A stretch of 64,000 bases of DNA, taken from NCBI GenBank assembly GCA_002698425.1, contig NZXU01000101.1, forward strand, positions 124,001-188,000. Reading direction: 5' to 3'. The translations under genes were made by a program, and so were the position numbers. Positions 51,099 through 58,922 of this stretch are shown here, in pieces; position 1 is the first letter of the stretch, and every line of letters starts with the position of its first letter. The DNA comes from Ahrensia sp. Lineage in GTDB: Bacteria > Pseudomonadota > Alphaproteobacteria > Rhizobiales > Rhizobiaceae. The notes beneath the pieces were generated by a model. The model did no database searches. It worked only from the letters and a program-made list of their open reading frames with translations, and was not told the origin of the DNA.

Positions 51099-52672
51099 GA
51101 CGCCCCCAGTTCCATGCCGTGCGCCGCGTGGCCCGGTTCCGCCCCGCCCATCAGCAGGCCGATCTTTTCATAGGTCGCCTCGGCGATCGGCAACGGAACC
51201 GATAGCTTTCCGTTATGCATGACGGCGATGGCGTCGGAGACCTCGAAGAGCTCGTCGAGATCCTGGCTGATGACCAGCACCGCCGAGCCCGACCGCGCCA
51301 GTTCGATCAGCGCCTGGCGGATATGCGCGGCCGCGCCCGCATCGACCCCCCATGTCGGCTGGTTGACGACCAGCACCGCCGGTTTGCGGTCGAGTTCGCG
51401 GCCGATGATGAATTTCTGCAGGTTGCCGCCCGACAAGGCCGCCGCTTCCGGATCCTCGGCGCTCTTGCGCACATCCATGTCCTCGACGATCCGTTTTGTC
51501 GCCGTGGCGATCGCGCCGGTCCTGATCACGCCGAGCGATCCGAGAAACGCCTTGGCGTCCGTCCGGTAACGCGACAGGAGCAGGTTTTCCGAGAGCTTCA
51601 TCGTCGGCGCTGCGCCATGGCCGAGCCGCTCCTCCGGCACGAAGGCCGCGCCCGAGCGGCGGCGCTGCGTTATCCCCAGCCGCCCGACATCGCTTCCCCT
51701 GAGGCGCACCTCTCCGGCCGCCTTCTGCAGGACTTCGCCGGAAATGGCCTCGAACAGCTCGCCCTGTCCGTTGCCGGCCACACCGGCGATGCCGATCACC
51801 TCACCCGCCTTCACCGTCAGCGTAATGCCGGTCAGCGGAACGGCGAATGGGCTGGCGGCGGCGCGGCTGAGGTCGCGAATTTCCAACAGCGCATCGCCAT
51901 CGGGCCCTTGCTTCGGCGCGCGCTCCACCGCCCCGACATCGGCGCCCACCATCATGCTCGCAAGCGACGACGGCGTTTCCTCGGACGGCCTGCAATGGGC
52001 CACGACCTTGCCGTGCCGCAGGACCGTCGCGCGGTCGCAGATGCGCTGCACTTCTTCCAGACGGTGCGAGATGTAGAGGATCGACTTGCCCTCGCTCTTC
52101 AGCTGGAAAAGCGTCTCGAACAGCTTCTCCGCCTCCTGCGGCGTCAGCACCGATGTCGGCTCGTCGAGAATGATCAGTTCCGGCTTCTGCAAAAGACAGC
52201 GCACGATCTCGATGCGCTGGCGCTCGCCGACTGAGAGATCGCCGACCACCGAATTGGGATCTAGCGGCAGCCCGTAGGCCTCGCCCAACGCCCGGGCGCG
52301 TTCGGCGATGGTCGAGATGGCGATCTTCTCGTCGAGAGAGAGCGCGATATTCTCGGCCGTAGTCAGCGCGTCGAACAGCGAAAAATGCTGGAAAACCATG
52401 CCGATGCCGAGACCCCGCGCCTGCATCGGATTGGTGACGGTGACCGGCTGGTCTTTCCAGAAGATCGTGCCGCCATCGGGCTGCAACGATCCGAATAGCA
52501 TTTTCACGAGGGTCGATTTGCCCGCGCCGTTCTCGCCGAGCAGTGCGTGGATTTCTCCCGGAACGATATCGAGATCGACGCTGTCATTGGCCTTGAGTGC
52601 GCCGAACGTCTTTGTAATGCCCTCCACCTTCAGGAGGGTTGGCGCTGATGACGTGGCCCCGGCGTCGCTCAA
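51095..52672 (-). CDS. ABC transporter ATP-binding protein, duplicated ATPase (nucleoside uptake)
   Basis: A protein of about 525 aa with two fused ATPase domains. The first has Walker A GENGAGKSTLVKML, signature LSVGERQRIEIVRC and Walker B LIILDEPTSVLTPQE. The second is degenerate in the Walker A region (GVAGNGQGELFEAISG), with signature LSGGNLQKFIIGREL. This layout is usual for BMP-type and ribose-type importers. TTG 52672 is chosen because AAAGGG lies upstream and the following residues match the family's short N-terminus; ATG 52759 would add 29 unlikely residues. The 52673-52903 gap holds the divergent promoters and no other gene. Confidence 0.9.
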   Translation of the reverse strand: MSDAGATSSAPTLLKVEGITKTFGALKANDSVDLDIVPGEIHALLGENGAGKSTLVKMLFGSLQPDGGTIFWKDQPVTVTNPMQARGLGIGMVFQHFSLFDALTTAENIALSLDEKIAISTIAERARALGEAYGLPLDPNSVVGDLSVGERQRIEIVRCLLQKPELIILDEPTSVLTPQEAEKLFETLFQLKSEGKSILYISHRLEEVQRICDRATVLRHGKVVAHCRPSEETPSSLASMMVGADVGAVERAPKQGPDGDALLEIRDLSRAAASPFAVPLTGITLTVKAGEVIGIAGVAGNGQGELFEAISGEVLQKAAGEVRLRGSDVGRLGITQRRRSGAAFVPEERLGHGAAPTMKLSENLLLSRYRTDAKAFLGSLGVIRTGAIATATKRIVEDMDVRKSAEDPEAAALSGGNLQKFIIGRELDRKPAVLVVNQPTWGVDAGAAAHIRQALIELARSGSAVLVISQDLDELFEVSDAIAVMHNGKLSVPLPIAEATYEKIGLLMGGAEPGHAAHGMELGAS

Positions 52673-52903
52673 TGCAGTTTTACCCTTTGATAAAATCTCG
52701 CAGGTCGAAGCTAAGCGCATTCCATCGGGCGGCGCAAACGCCAAAAGGCCGTTTCTCATGGTTTTTCAGCCGAAACCGTCAAATATTTCCGGAATGCAAG
52801 CCGGATGCTTCAAATGGTCCCGCGCCGAATTGCATGACGGGACTGGACAGACGCCACCGCCTCCTCCACTTGTCGTGTCAGCACAACGACTGGGAAAAAT
52901 ACG

Positions 52904-54133
52904 ATGACCGAAAGCGATATCGTTGTTGTCGGCGGCGGACCGGCCGGCATGGCCGCGGCGCTGCAGGCCGCCAGATCCGGTTACTCGGTTACTCTCGTCG
53001 CGCCCTCAGGCACTTTCCTGGATAGCGACTACCGCACGACGGCATTGATGATGCCGGGCACCGACCTTCTCGCCGATCTTGGGGCGTGGGAACTTATCGA
53101 GGCCGACGCCACGCCGATGACCACCATGCGGCTGATCGACGGCACGAAGCGGCTGGTGCGCGCCCCGACCGTGACGTTCGAGGCGCATGAGATCGACCAG
53201 CCGGCCTTCGGCTACAATATCGTCAACAAGGCGCTCAATGCCGGCCTCCTCCAGGCCGTCGAAGCGCAGCCGGCGATCCGTGTCGTCGACTCCATGGCAA
53301 GCTCCGCCTCCTGGGGGCCGGACCATGCCACGGTCATCCTCACCAATGGGGAAACGCTGCAGGCGAAACTCGTTGTCGCCTCCGACGGTGTGAATTCGCT
53401 GCTGCGCGAGAGCGCTTCCATCGGCACGCGCCGCTGGGGCTATCCGCAGACCGCCATCGTGCTGACCTTCCAACATTCGCGCGACCACGGCTTCGTCTCG
53501 ACCGAGTTCCACACCGAGCGCGGCCCCTTCGCCCAGGTGCCGATGAAGGGCAAGCGCTCGAGCCTCGTCTGGGTGGAAACGCCCGCCGAGGCCGAACGGA
53601 TCGCGGCGCTCGACGGCGATACGCTCGCCCGGATGATCGAGGAGCGCATGCAGTCCATGCTCGGAAAGGTGAGCAAGGTCTCCAAACCGCAATGCTGGCC
53701 GCTCTCGGGCATGATCGCGCACCGCTTCGCCGCCGAGCGGCTCGTCCTGATCGGCCAGACCGCGCATATCTTCCCGCCGATCGGCGCGCAGGGGCTCAAT
53801 CTGTCGATGCGCGACATCGCCGATCTCGGCAAGTGCCTCGAACGCGCCGGCGGCGATCCGGGCGCGCCCGCCGTGACCGCCCGCTATGACCGCATGCGCC
53901 GCGCCGACGTGACGACGCGGACGGGAACGGTGGACATGCTCAACCGCTCACTGCTGACCGGTTTCCTGCCGGTCCAGATCGCGCGGGCCGTCGGTCTCGG
54001 CATGCTCGCGGCGATCCCGCCGCTGCGCAATATCGCCATGCGCGAGGGCATGGCGCCCGGCGCCGGCCTCAGAAGCCTGTTTTCTCGGCCGTTCAGGGAA
54101 AGAGATCGGCCGGAAGCCAGCCATTCGTCATAG
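52904..54133 (+). CDS. UbiH/UbiF-family FAD-dependent monooxygenase
   Basis: A 409-aa flavoprotein hydroxylase, most likely of ubiquinone synthesis. Dinucleotide fold IVVVGGGPAGMAAALQAARS; the GD-type second FAD motif appears as LVLIGQTAHIFPPIGAQGLN, with Q in place of the usual D; DG motif VVASDGVNSLLRE. A UbiH-like order SMRDIADLGKCL follows. The substitution in the GD motif is uncommon but seen in some UbiH-like proteins. The 3' end overlaps the convergent AEC permease gene by 41 bp. Confidence 0.87.
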   Translation: MTESDIVVVGGGPAGMAAALQAARSGYSVTLVAPSGTFLDSDYRTTALMMPGTDLLADLGAWELIEADATPMTTMRLIDGTKRLVRAPTVTFEAHEIDQPAFGYNIVNKALNAGLLQAVEAQPAIRVVDSMASSASWGPDHATVILTNGETLQAKLVVASDGVNSLLRESASIGTRRWGYPQTAIVLTFQHSRDHGFVSTEFHTERGPFAQVPMKGKRSSLVWVETPAEAERIAALDGDTLARMIEERMQSMLGKVSKVSKPQCWPLSGMIAHRFAAERLVLIGQTAHIFPPIGAQGLNLSMRDIADLGKCLERAGGDPGAPAVTARYDRMRRADVTTRTGTVDMLNRSLLTGFLPVQIARAVGLGMLAAIPPLRNIAMREGMAPGAGLRSLFSRPFRERDRPEASHSS

Positions 54134-55061
54134 CAAACAGCAGCGCCGTCACGGTGACGACCGAAGCCGTCGTGGTGATCAGCACCGAGGCCGAGGCCCG
54201 TTCGACCCAGACATCGTATTGCTGGGCGATGACGAAGACATTGGTCGCGGTCGGCAGCGCGGCCAGCAGCACGCCCGAATAAACCCAGATCGGCGGGAAA
54301 TTGCCGATCAGGCTCAGGAACACGTAGACGATGACCGGGTGGATGATCAGCTTGATCGCGACGATGAACGCCATGTCGGACGGCACGCGCCGCAAGGGCC
54401 TGAGCGCCAGCGTCACGCCCATGGCGAACAACGCGCAGGGCGCGGCGGCGTTTGCGAGATAGTTCAGCATCGTCTGCACCGGCGCCGGCGGCTGAAACGA
54501 CAGGATCGCCGCGCCGACGCCGATGATCGTCGCCAGGATGAAGGGGTGGGTGAAGACGCGCTTCAGCACGCCCGCCGCCAGTTGGACGGGCGTCTGGTGG
54601 CTCCCGTCCCGCCCGGACAGCGCCATCATCAGCGGCGCCATGACGAAGTGCAGCGTGTTGTCGAAACAGAAGACCAGCGCCACAGGCACTACCGCCTGCT
54701 CGCCGAAGGCCAGCAGCGCGAGGCCCGGCCCCATATAGCCGATATTGCCATAGGCGGCGGCGAGCCCCTTGATCGTGCTCTCGGCAATATCCCCGCCGGA
54801 ACGGACCACCGCGATGACGAACATCAGGGCGAACACCGTATATGTGCCGAATGTCGCCCCGAGGACGAAGCGCCATTGCGCCAGTTGCTCGACCGGGGTG
54901 CGCGACAAAAGGTTGAAGAAAAGCGCCGGCAGCGCGAGATAGAGGATGAAGGTGTTCATCCAGCCGAGAGCGTCGAGCGGCTGGCGAACGATCTTCGCTG
55001 TGACGAAGCCGAGAAGGATCAGTCCGAAAAAGGGCAGCACCAGCCCGATGACGTTCGCCAT
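54093..55061 (-). CDS. AEC-family transporter
   Basis: A 322-aa membrane protein with ten helices in two inverted halves, as in auxin-efflux-carrier/malonate-transporter proteins. Family marks are LGWMNTFILYLALPALFFNL, AAYGNIGYMGPGLALLAFG and LPTATNVFVIAQQYDVW. The substrate may be a dicarboxylate but cannot be told. ATG 55061 is preferred, with AGGAATC upstream; ATG/GTG codons further upstream add a hydrophilic stretch. Confidence 0.88.
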   Translation of the reverse strand: MANVIGLVLPFFGLILLGFVTAKIVRQPLDALGWMNTFILYLALPALFFNLLSRTPVEQLAQWRFVLGATFGTYTVFALMFVIAVVRSGGDIAESTIKGLAAAYGNIGYMGPGLALLAFGEQAVVPVALVFCFDNTLHFVMAPLMMALSGRDGSHQTPVQLAAGVLKRVFTHPFILATIIGVGAAILSFQPPAPVQTMLNYLANAAAPCALFAMGVTLALRPLRRVPSDMAFIVAIKLIIHPVIVYVFLSLIGNFPPIWVYSGVLLAALPTATNVFVIAQQYDVWVERASASVLITTTASVVTVTALLFAMTNGWLPADLFP

Positions 55062-55145
55062 GATTCCTATCCCGACCCGCTTGGTTCCAAGCACCTATTG
55101 GCAGCGTCATCCGCGGTCAAGCCGGACGGGCCGAATTGGAAAGAC

Positions 55146-55172
55146 CTTGAATTTCAATGCCGCTCGCCACAT
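55146..55172 (+). promoter_or_regulatory. possible heat-shock (RpoH) promoter of hspQ
   Basis: CTTGAA (55146-55151) and CCACAT (55167-55172) are 15 nt apart, close to the alphaproteobacterial RpoH pattern (CTTGAA, spacer, CCNNAT-like). The hspQ start follows 24 nt later. Confidence 0.4.
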
Positions 55173-55196
55173 TTGTTACACATGGAAAAGAACCAC

Positions 55197-55529
55197 GTGA
55201 AAACCGCCATGGCGCGTTACGCGATCGGCGACCTCGTCCGTCACCGGATCTACCCGTTCCGGGGCGTGATCTTCGACGTCGATCCCGAATTCGCCAATTC
55301 TGAGGAATGGTACGAGGCGATCCCGGAAGAGATGCGCCCGCGCCGGGACCAGCCCTTCTATCACCTGTTCGCGGAAAATGCGGAAACAGAATACGTCGCC
55401 TATGTGTCGGAACAGACCCTCGTTCCCGACGACAGCGGCGAGCCGGTCCGCCATCCGCAGGTGCCGGACGTGTTCGAGTGGGTTTCGGATTCGAAGCGCT
55501 ACTCCATCCGTCCGGGTCTCGAACACTGA
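55197..55529 (+). CDS. hspQ: heat shock protein HspQ
   Basis: A 110-aa protein of the HspQ/YccV hemimethylated-DNA-binding family. In alphaproteobacteria it acts as a Lon-associated specificity factor or stress protein. Motifs are ARYAIGDLVRHRIYPFRGVI, FDVDPEFANSEEWYEAIPEE and PVRHPQVPDVF, all diagnostic. GTG 55197 gives the usual MKTxxAxxxIG start and has GGAAAAG upstream. ATG 55209 and ATG 55182 are alternatives. A possible RpoH promoter precedes it. Confidence 0.93.
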   Translation: MKTAMARYAIGDLVRHRIYPFRGVIFDVDPEFANSEEWYEAIPEEMRPRRDQPFYHLFAENAETEYVAYVSEQTLVPDDSGEPVRHPQVPDVFEWVSDSKRYSIRPGLEH

Positions 55530-55535
55530 CTTTCG

Positions 55536-56201
55536 TCAGACGGCCGCCGCGGATTTCTCCGCGGCGACCTGCCTGATCGCATCCGCGATCGTCTCGGGGT
55601 CCTGAGCCCCCATCACCGCATATTTGTTTTCCAGGATAAAGCACGGCACGCCGGTGACGCCCATCTGCTGGGCGAGCGCGATTTCCTGCGTGATCGCTTC
55701 CCGGTCGGCATCGCTCGCCAACAGGCTCTCGACGACCGCCGTATCCATGCCGGCTTCGCGCGCCACCTCGATCAGCACCGCGTGATCGGCGATATTCTGC
55801 CCTTTCAGGAAATAGAGTTCGAATAGCGCCTCGACGACGCGGGTCTGCACGCCGTCGCCGGCACTCTGCGCCCAGCGGATCAGCCGGTGCGCATCCAGCG
55901 TGTTCGGCGAGACGGCGATGGACTCGAAGCGGAACGGGATGCCCTCGCCCGCGCCGGCATTCTCGACATTGCGATAGAGTTCCCGCGCGCGCTCGATGCT
56001 GCCGAATTTCTCAGCGAGATACTGGTCGCGGTCCTTGCCCTCGCGCGGCAGCGTCGGGTCGAGCTGGAAGGGACGCCAGTTCACCTCGACGGCGACATCC
56101 TCGCCGATTGCGCCGAGAGCCTTTTCGAACCGTTTCTTGCCGATGAAGCACCAGGGGCACATCACGTCGGATACGATGTCTATGTGAACGGTCTCGCTCA
56201 T
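55536..56201 (-). CDS. DsbA-family oxidoreductase, FrnE-like
   Basis: A 221-aa thioredoxin-fold protein. The active site is C15-P-W-C18, directly after the first strand (HIDIVSDVMCPWCFIGKKRF). cis-Proline is in GVTGVPCFILENKYAVMGAQ. The insertion is all-helical, as in FrnE/2-hydroxychromene isomerase relatives. There is no signal peptide, so it is cytoplasmic. FrnE proteins protect against oxidative or cadmium stress. It overlaps the end of the binding-protein gene by 4 bp (ATGA). Confidence 0.9.
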   Translation of the reverse strand: MSETVHIDIVSDVMCPWCFIGKKRFEKALGAIGEDVAVEVNWRPFQLDPTLPREGKDRDQYLAEKFGSIERARELYRNVENAGAGEGIPFRFESIAVSPNTLDAHRLIRWAQSAGDGVQTRVVEALFELYFLKGQNIADHAVLIEVAREAGMDTAVVESLLASDADREAITQEIALAQQMGVTGVPCFILENKYAVMGAQDPETIADAIRQVAAEKSAAAV

Positions 56202-58012
56202 TCCTCAATCCACCATACGGGAAACTGGTAGCCATAGAGTGGCGTGTCGTCGGGATATTTCACCCGCGCCCACAGCGCCACCCAGTCCTTGGGAATATGA
56301 TAGAGCGGGATCGCGTAATGACCAGAGATCAGGATCCGGTCGAGCGCCCGCACGGCGGCGGCGAAATCCTCGCGGCCGCGGGCATTGAGCAGCGCCTCGA
56401 TCATCGCGTCGATCGCCGGATCCTGCGCGCCGGCATAGTTGAACGTTCCCTCCACGTCGCGCGACCGCGAGCCCCAGCGCCATATCTGTTCGGCGCCGGG
56501 CGAAAGCGAGGCCGACAGCGCACCGGCGGTCATGTCGTAGTCCCAGGTCTGGCGTCGTTTCTGGAACTGCGCGTCGTCCACGGTGCGCACCGTGACCGCG
56601 ATGCCCAAGGCTTCAGCCGCCCGCTTGTAGGCGAGCGCCATTTTCTCCTCGCCATTGTTGGACGTCATGATCTCGAAGGCCAGTTGCCGTCCGTCCTTGA
56701 CCAGCTTGCCGTCCGCGATCGAATAGCCGGCCTCTGCGAGCTTCTTCAGCGCGCCGCGCAGCACCGAGCGGTCGCGCCCGGATCCGTCGGTTGTCGTCGG
56801 CCGCCACGTGCCGTCCATGACATCGGGCTGCACCGCGTCGGGATAAGGCGCCAGCAAGGCCTTTTCGCGCTCATTCGCCGGCCTGCCGACCGCGGACAAC
56901 TCGTCGGAATTCTGCCAGTAGGAGGCGGTGCGCGCGTAGCTGCCGTTGAACAGGTTGCGGTTCACCCATTCGAAATCGAACAGCATCGACAATGCCTCGC
57001 GCACCTTGCGATCCGCGAATTTTTCGCGGCGGGTGTTGAAGAAGAAACCGAACATCGATTGCGGTTCGTGGGTATCGAACTCGACCTTCTTGATCTTGCC
57101 TTCCTGGACAGCCGGAAAATCATAGGCCGTCTGCCACCTGGTCGGATCGCCCTCCTCGTAGATGTCGAAAATGCCTTTCTTGAACGCTTCGAACAGGGCC
57201 GTCTGGTCGCGGAAATATTCCACCGTGATCGTGTCGTAATTGTCGAAGCCGCGCTTCGACGGAATGTCCCTGCCCCAATAATCGGGATCGCGCTTGTAGG
57301 TGATGCGGGTGCCCGGCTCGATCGCGTCGACCAGATAGGGCCCGCTGCCGACCGGCGGCGTCAGCGTCGACTGGTCGAAGGTCGCGACGTCGACCGCGTG
57401 TTTCGGCAGCACCGGCGTCAGCGCGACGATCAGCGGGAATTCCCGATCCGCCTTTTCGTTGAAGGTGAACTTCACCTTGTTGGCGCCGGTCTTCTCGATT
57501 TTTTCGATCCGGTCCATCCGCCGGTTGTAGGGTGGCCGGCCTTTCTCGGTCAGGATCTCGTAGGTGAAGATCACGTCTTCGGGCGTGATCGGCTCGCCGT
57601 CCGACCATTTCGCCTTCGGATTGATCGTGAATTCCGCCCAGCTGCGGTCAGGGTCCGTTTCGATCTTTTCGGCGATCAGTCCGTACATGGTGAAAGGCTC
57701 GTCATGCGAGCGCTGCATCAGTGGTTCGTAGACCAGATTGCCGAATTCCCGGTCGATAATGCCGCGCGCCGTGGTGCGCATGCTGGCGAGGACCAGGGGA
57801 TTGAGGCTGTCGAACGTGCCGCGCACCCCATAGGTGATCGCGCCGCCTTTCGGCGCATCGGGGTTGGCATAGGGAAAATGCGTGTAATCGGCGGGCAGCG
57901 CCGGACCGCCATGCATCGCGATTCCGTGCATCGGTTCGGCGAACGCGCCGCTCGCAAGAGCGATGGCGGCTGCTGCAAGCGCGGCTCTCCAATGCCCGAC
58001 ACGATTTCGCAT
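56198..58012 (-). CDS. family-5 extracellular solute-binding protein (YejA-like, peptide binding)
   Basis: A 604-aa periplasmic protein. The signal peptide (RNRVGHWRAALAAAAIALAS) is cleaved after AFA near residue 25. Features of family 5 are FDSLNPLVLASMRTTARGII, WSDGEPITPEDVIFTYEIL and the C-terminal LYHIPKDWVALWARVKYP. Its length and the YTHFPYANPDAPKGGAITYG start match YejA-type oligopeptide/microcin importers. ATG 58012 follows GGAGGAGTG. No permease or ATPase genes of such a system lie nearby, so it is an orphan component coupled to the FrnE-like gene. Confidence 0.9.
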   Translation of the reverse strand: MRNRVGHWRAALAAAAIALASGAFAEPMHGIAMHGGPALPADYTHFPYANPDAPKGGAITYGVRGTFDSLNPLVLASMRTTARGIIDREFGNLVYEPLMQRSHDEPFTMYGLIAEKIETDPDRSWAEFTINPKAKWSDGEPITPEDVIFTYEILTEKGRPPYNRRMDRIEKIEKTGANKVKFTFNEKADREFPLIVALTPVLPKHAVDVATFDQSTLTPPVGSGPYLVDAIEPGTRITYKRDPDYWGRDIPSKRGFDNYDTITVEYFRDQTALFEAFKKGIFDIYEEGDPTRWQTAYDFPAVQEGKIKKVEFDTHEPQSMFGFFFNTRREKFADRKVREALSMLFDFEWVNRNLFNGSYARTASYWQNSDELSAVGRPANEREKALLAPYPDAVQPDVMDGTWRPTTTDGSGRDRSVLRGALKKLAEAGYSIADGKLVKDGRQLAFEIMTSNNGEEKMALAYKRAAEALGIAVTVRTVDDAQFQKRRQTWDYDMTAGALSASLSPGAEQIWRWGSRSRDVEGTFNYAGAQDPAIDAMIEALLNARGREDFAAAVRALDRILISGHYAIPLYHIPKDWVALWARVKYPDDTPLYGYQFPVWWIEE

Positions 58013-58238
58013 GATCACTCCTCCATCCTCGCTGGCCGTCATGGAATCAAAGCCTAGCATGGGAAATCGGCGAATTTAGCATATCGCCCGAATTTCATCG
58101 GAAATGCCGGGCGGGGCTGGAATTGCCCGGCTTGCATGTGTATCACACCGCCGGATTAGGCTCGTCATGGTGTAGCCGCATTTGACTATCACCGGTTCGC
58201 ACGACCGTTCTGGGTAACGAAGAAAAGGATGCAGCTTG

Positions 58239-58868
58239 ATGCTCGCGATTATGAGGAAGACATTTGCCGTAGTGTTGGGGTTGGGGGTCGCTTGTGCAGG
58301 TGTTTCCGGCTTCGCGCAGACCGCCAGCGCACAGAACCAGCAGCAACTGCCGGAAGGGTGGTTCAAGGTCTGCTCCAAGCAGGAAGACAATGACATCTGC
58401 AACGTGCAGAACATCCGCACCGCCAATACCGGCCAGCTTCTGACCGCCGTGAACCTGATCCAGATCACCGGCAAGGTGAACCGCGCCATCTTCCAGATCG
58501 CCGTGCCGACCGGCCGCGTGATCCCGGCCGGCATCGGCCTGCAGGTCGATGGCGGGCAGGCGCAGAAGATCAACTATGCGATGTGCCTGCCGGACCGCTG
58601 CATCGCCGAAGCGCCGATGACCCCGGAACTGGTCAGCCAGCTGAAAAAGGGCGGCGAACTGACGCTGACCTCGATCAACTTCCGCAACCAGCCGAACCCG
58701 ATCAAGATTTCGCTGAACGGTTTCACCGCCGCCTTCGACGGCGATCCGCTGCAGCAGTCGGAAGTCGAAAGCCGCCAGCAGCAGCTGCAGGACGCCATCG
58801 AGAAGCGCAAGGCCGACTTCCAGAAGCGTCTGCAGGAAGAGCAGGACAAGGCCAAGCAGGCCAACTGA
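58239..58868 (+). CDS. invasion-associated locus B (IalB) family protein
   Basis: A 209-aa secreted protein. The signal peptide includes MRKTFAVVLGLGVACAG and is cleaved after ASA near residue 32. The IalB core is GWFKVCSKQEDNDICNVQN, LIQITGKVNRAIFQIAVPTG, AMCLPDRCIAEAPM and SLNGFTAAFDG, with four cysteines that probably form disulfides. The C-terminal 40 residues are a charged helix (QQQLQDAIEKRKADFQKRLQ) likely to be coiled. The family is widespread in Rhizobiales and is not limited to pathogens. AAGGA precedes; ATG 58239, TTG 58236 and ATG 58251 are possible. Confidence 0.9.
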   Translation: MLAIMRKTFAVVLGLGVACAGVSGFAQTASAQNQQQLPEGWFKVCSKQEDNDICNVQNIRTANTGQLLTAVNLIQITGKVNRAIFQIAVPTGRVIPAGIGLQVDGGQAQKINYAMCLPDRCIAEAPMTPELVSQLKKGGELTLTSINFRNQPNPIKISLNGFTAAFDGDPLQQSEVESRQQQLQDAIEKRKADFQKRLQEEQDKAKQAN

Positions 58869-58894
58869 TCGACCAGGCTAGAGTATTGATTTCG

Positions 58895-58919
58895 AACGGG
58901 GCCCGCGTGGCCCCGTTTT
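58895..58919. terminator. intrinsic terminator after the IalB gene
   Basis: AACGGGGCC-CGCGT-GGCCCCGTT followed by TT, a perfect 9-bp stem with a 5-nt loop, placed between the convergent IalB and mfd genes. It can serve both strands. Confidence 0.82.
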
Positions 58920-58922
58920 CGT

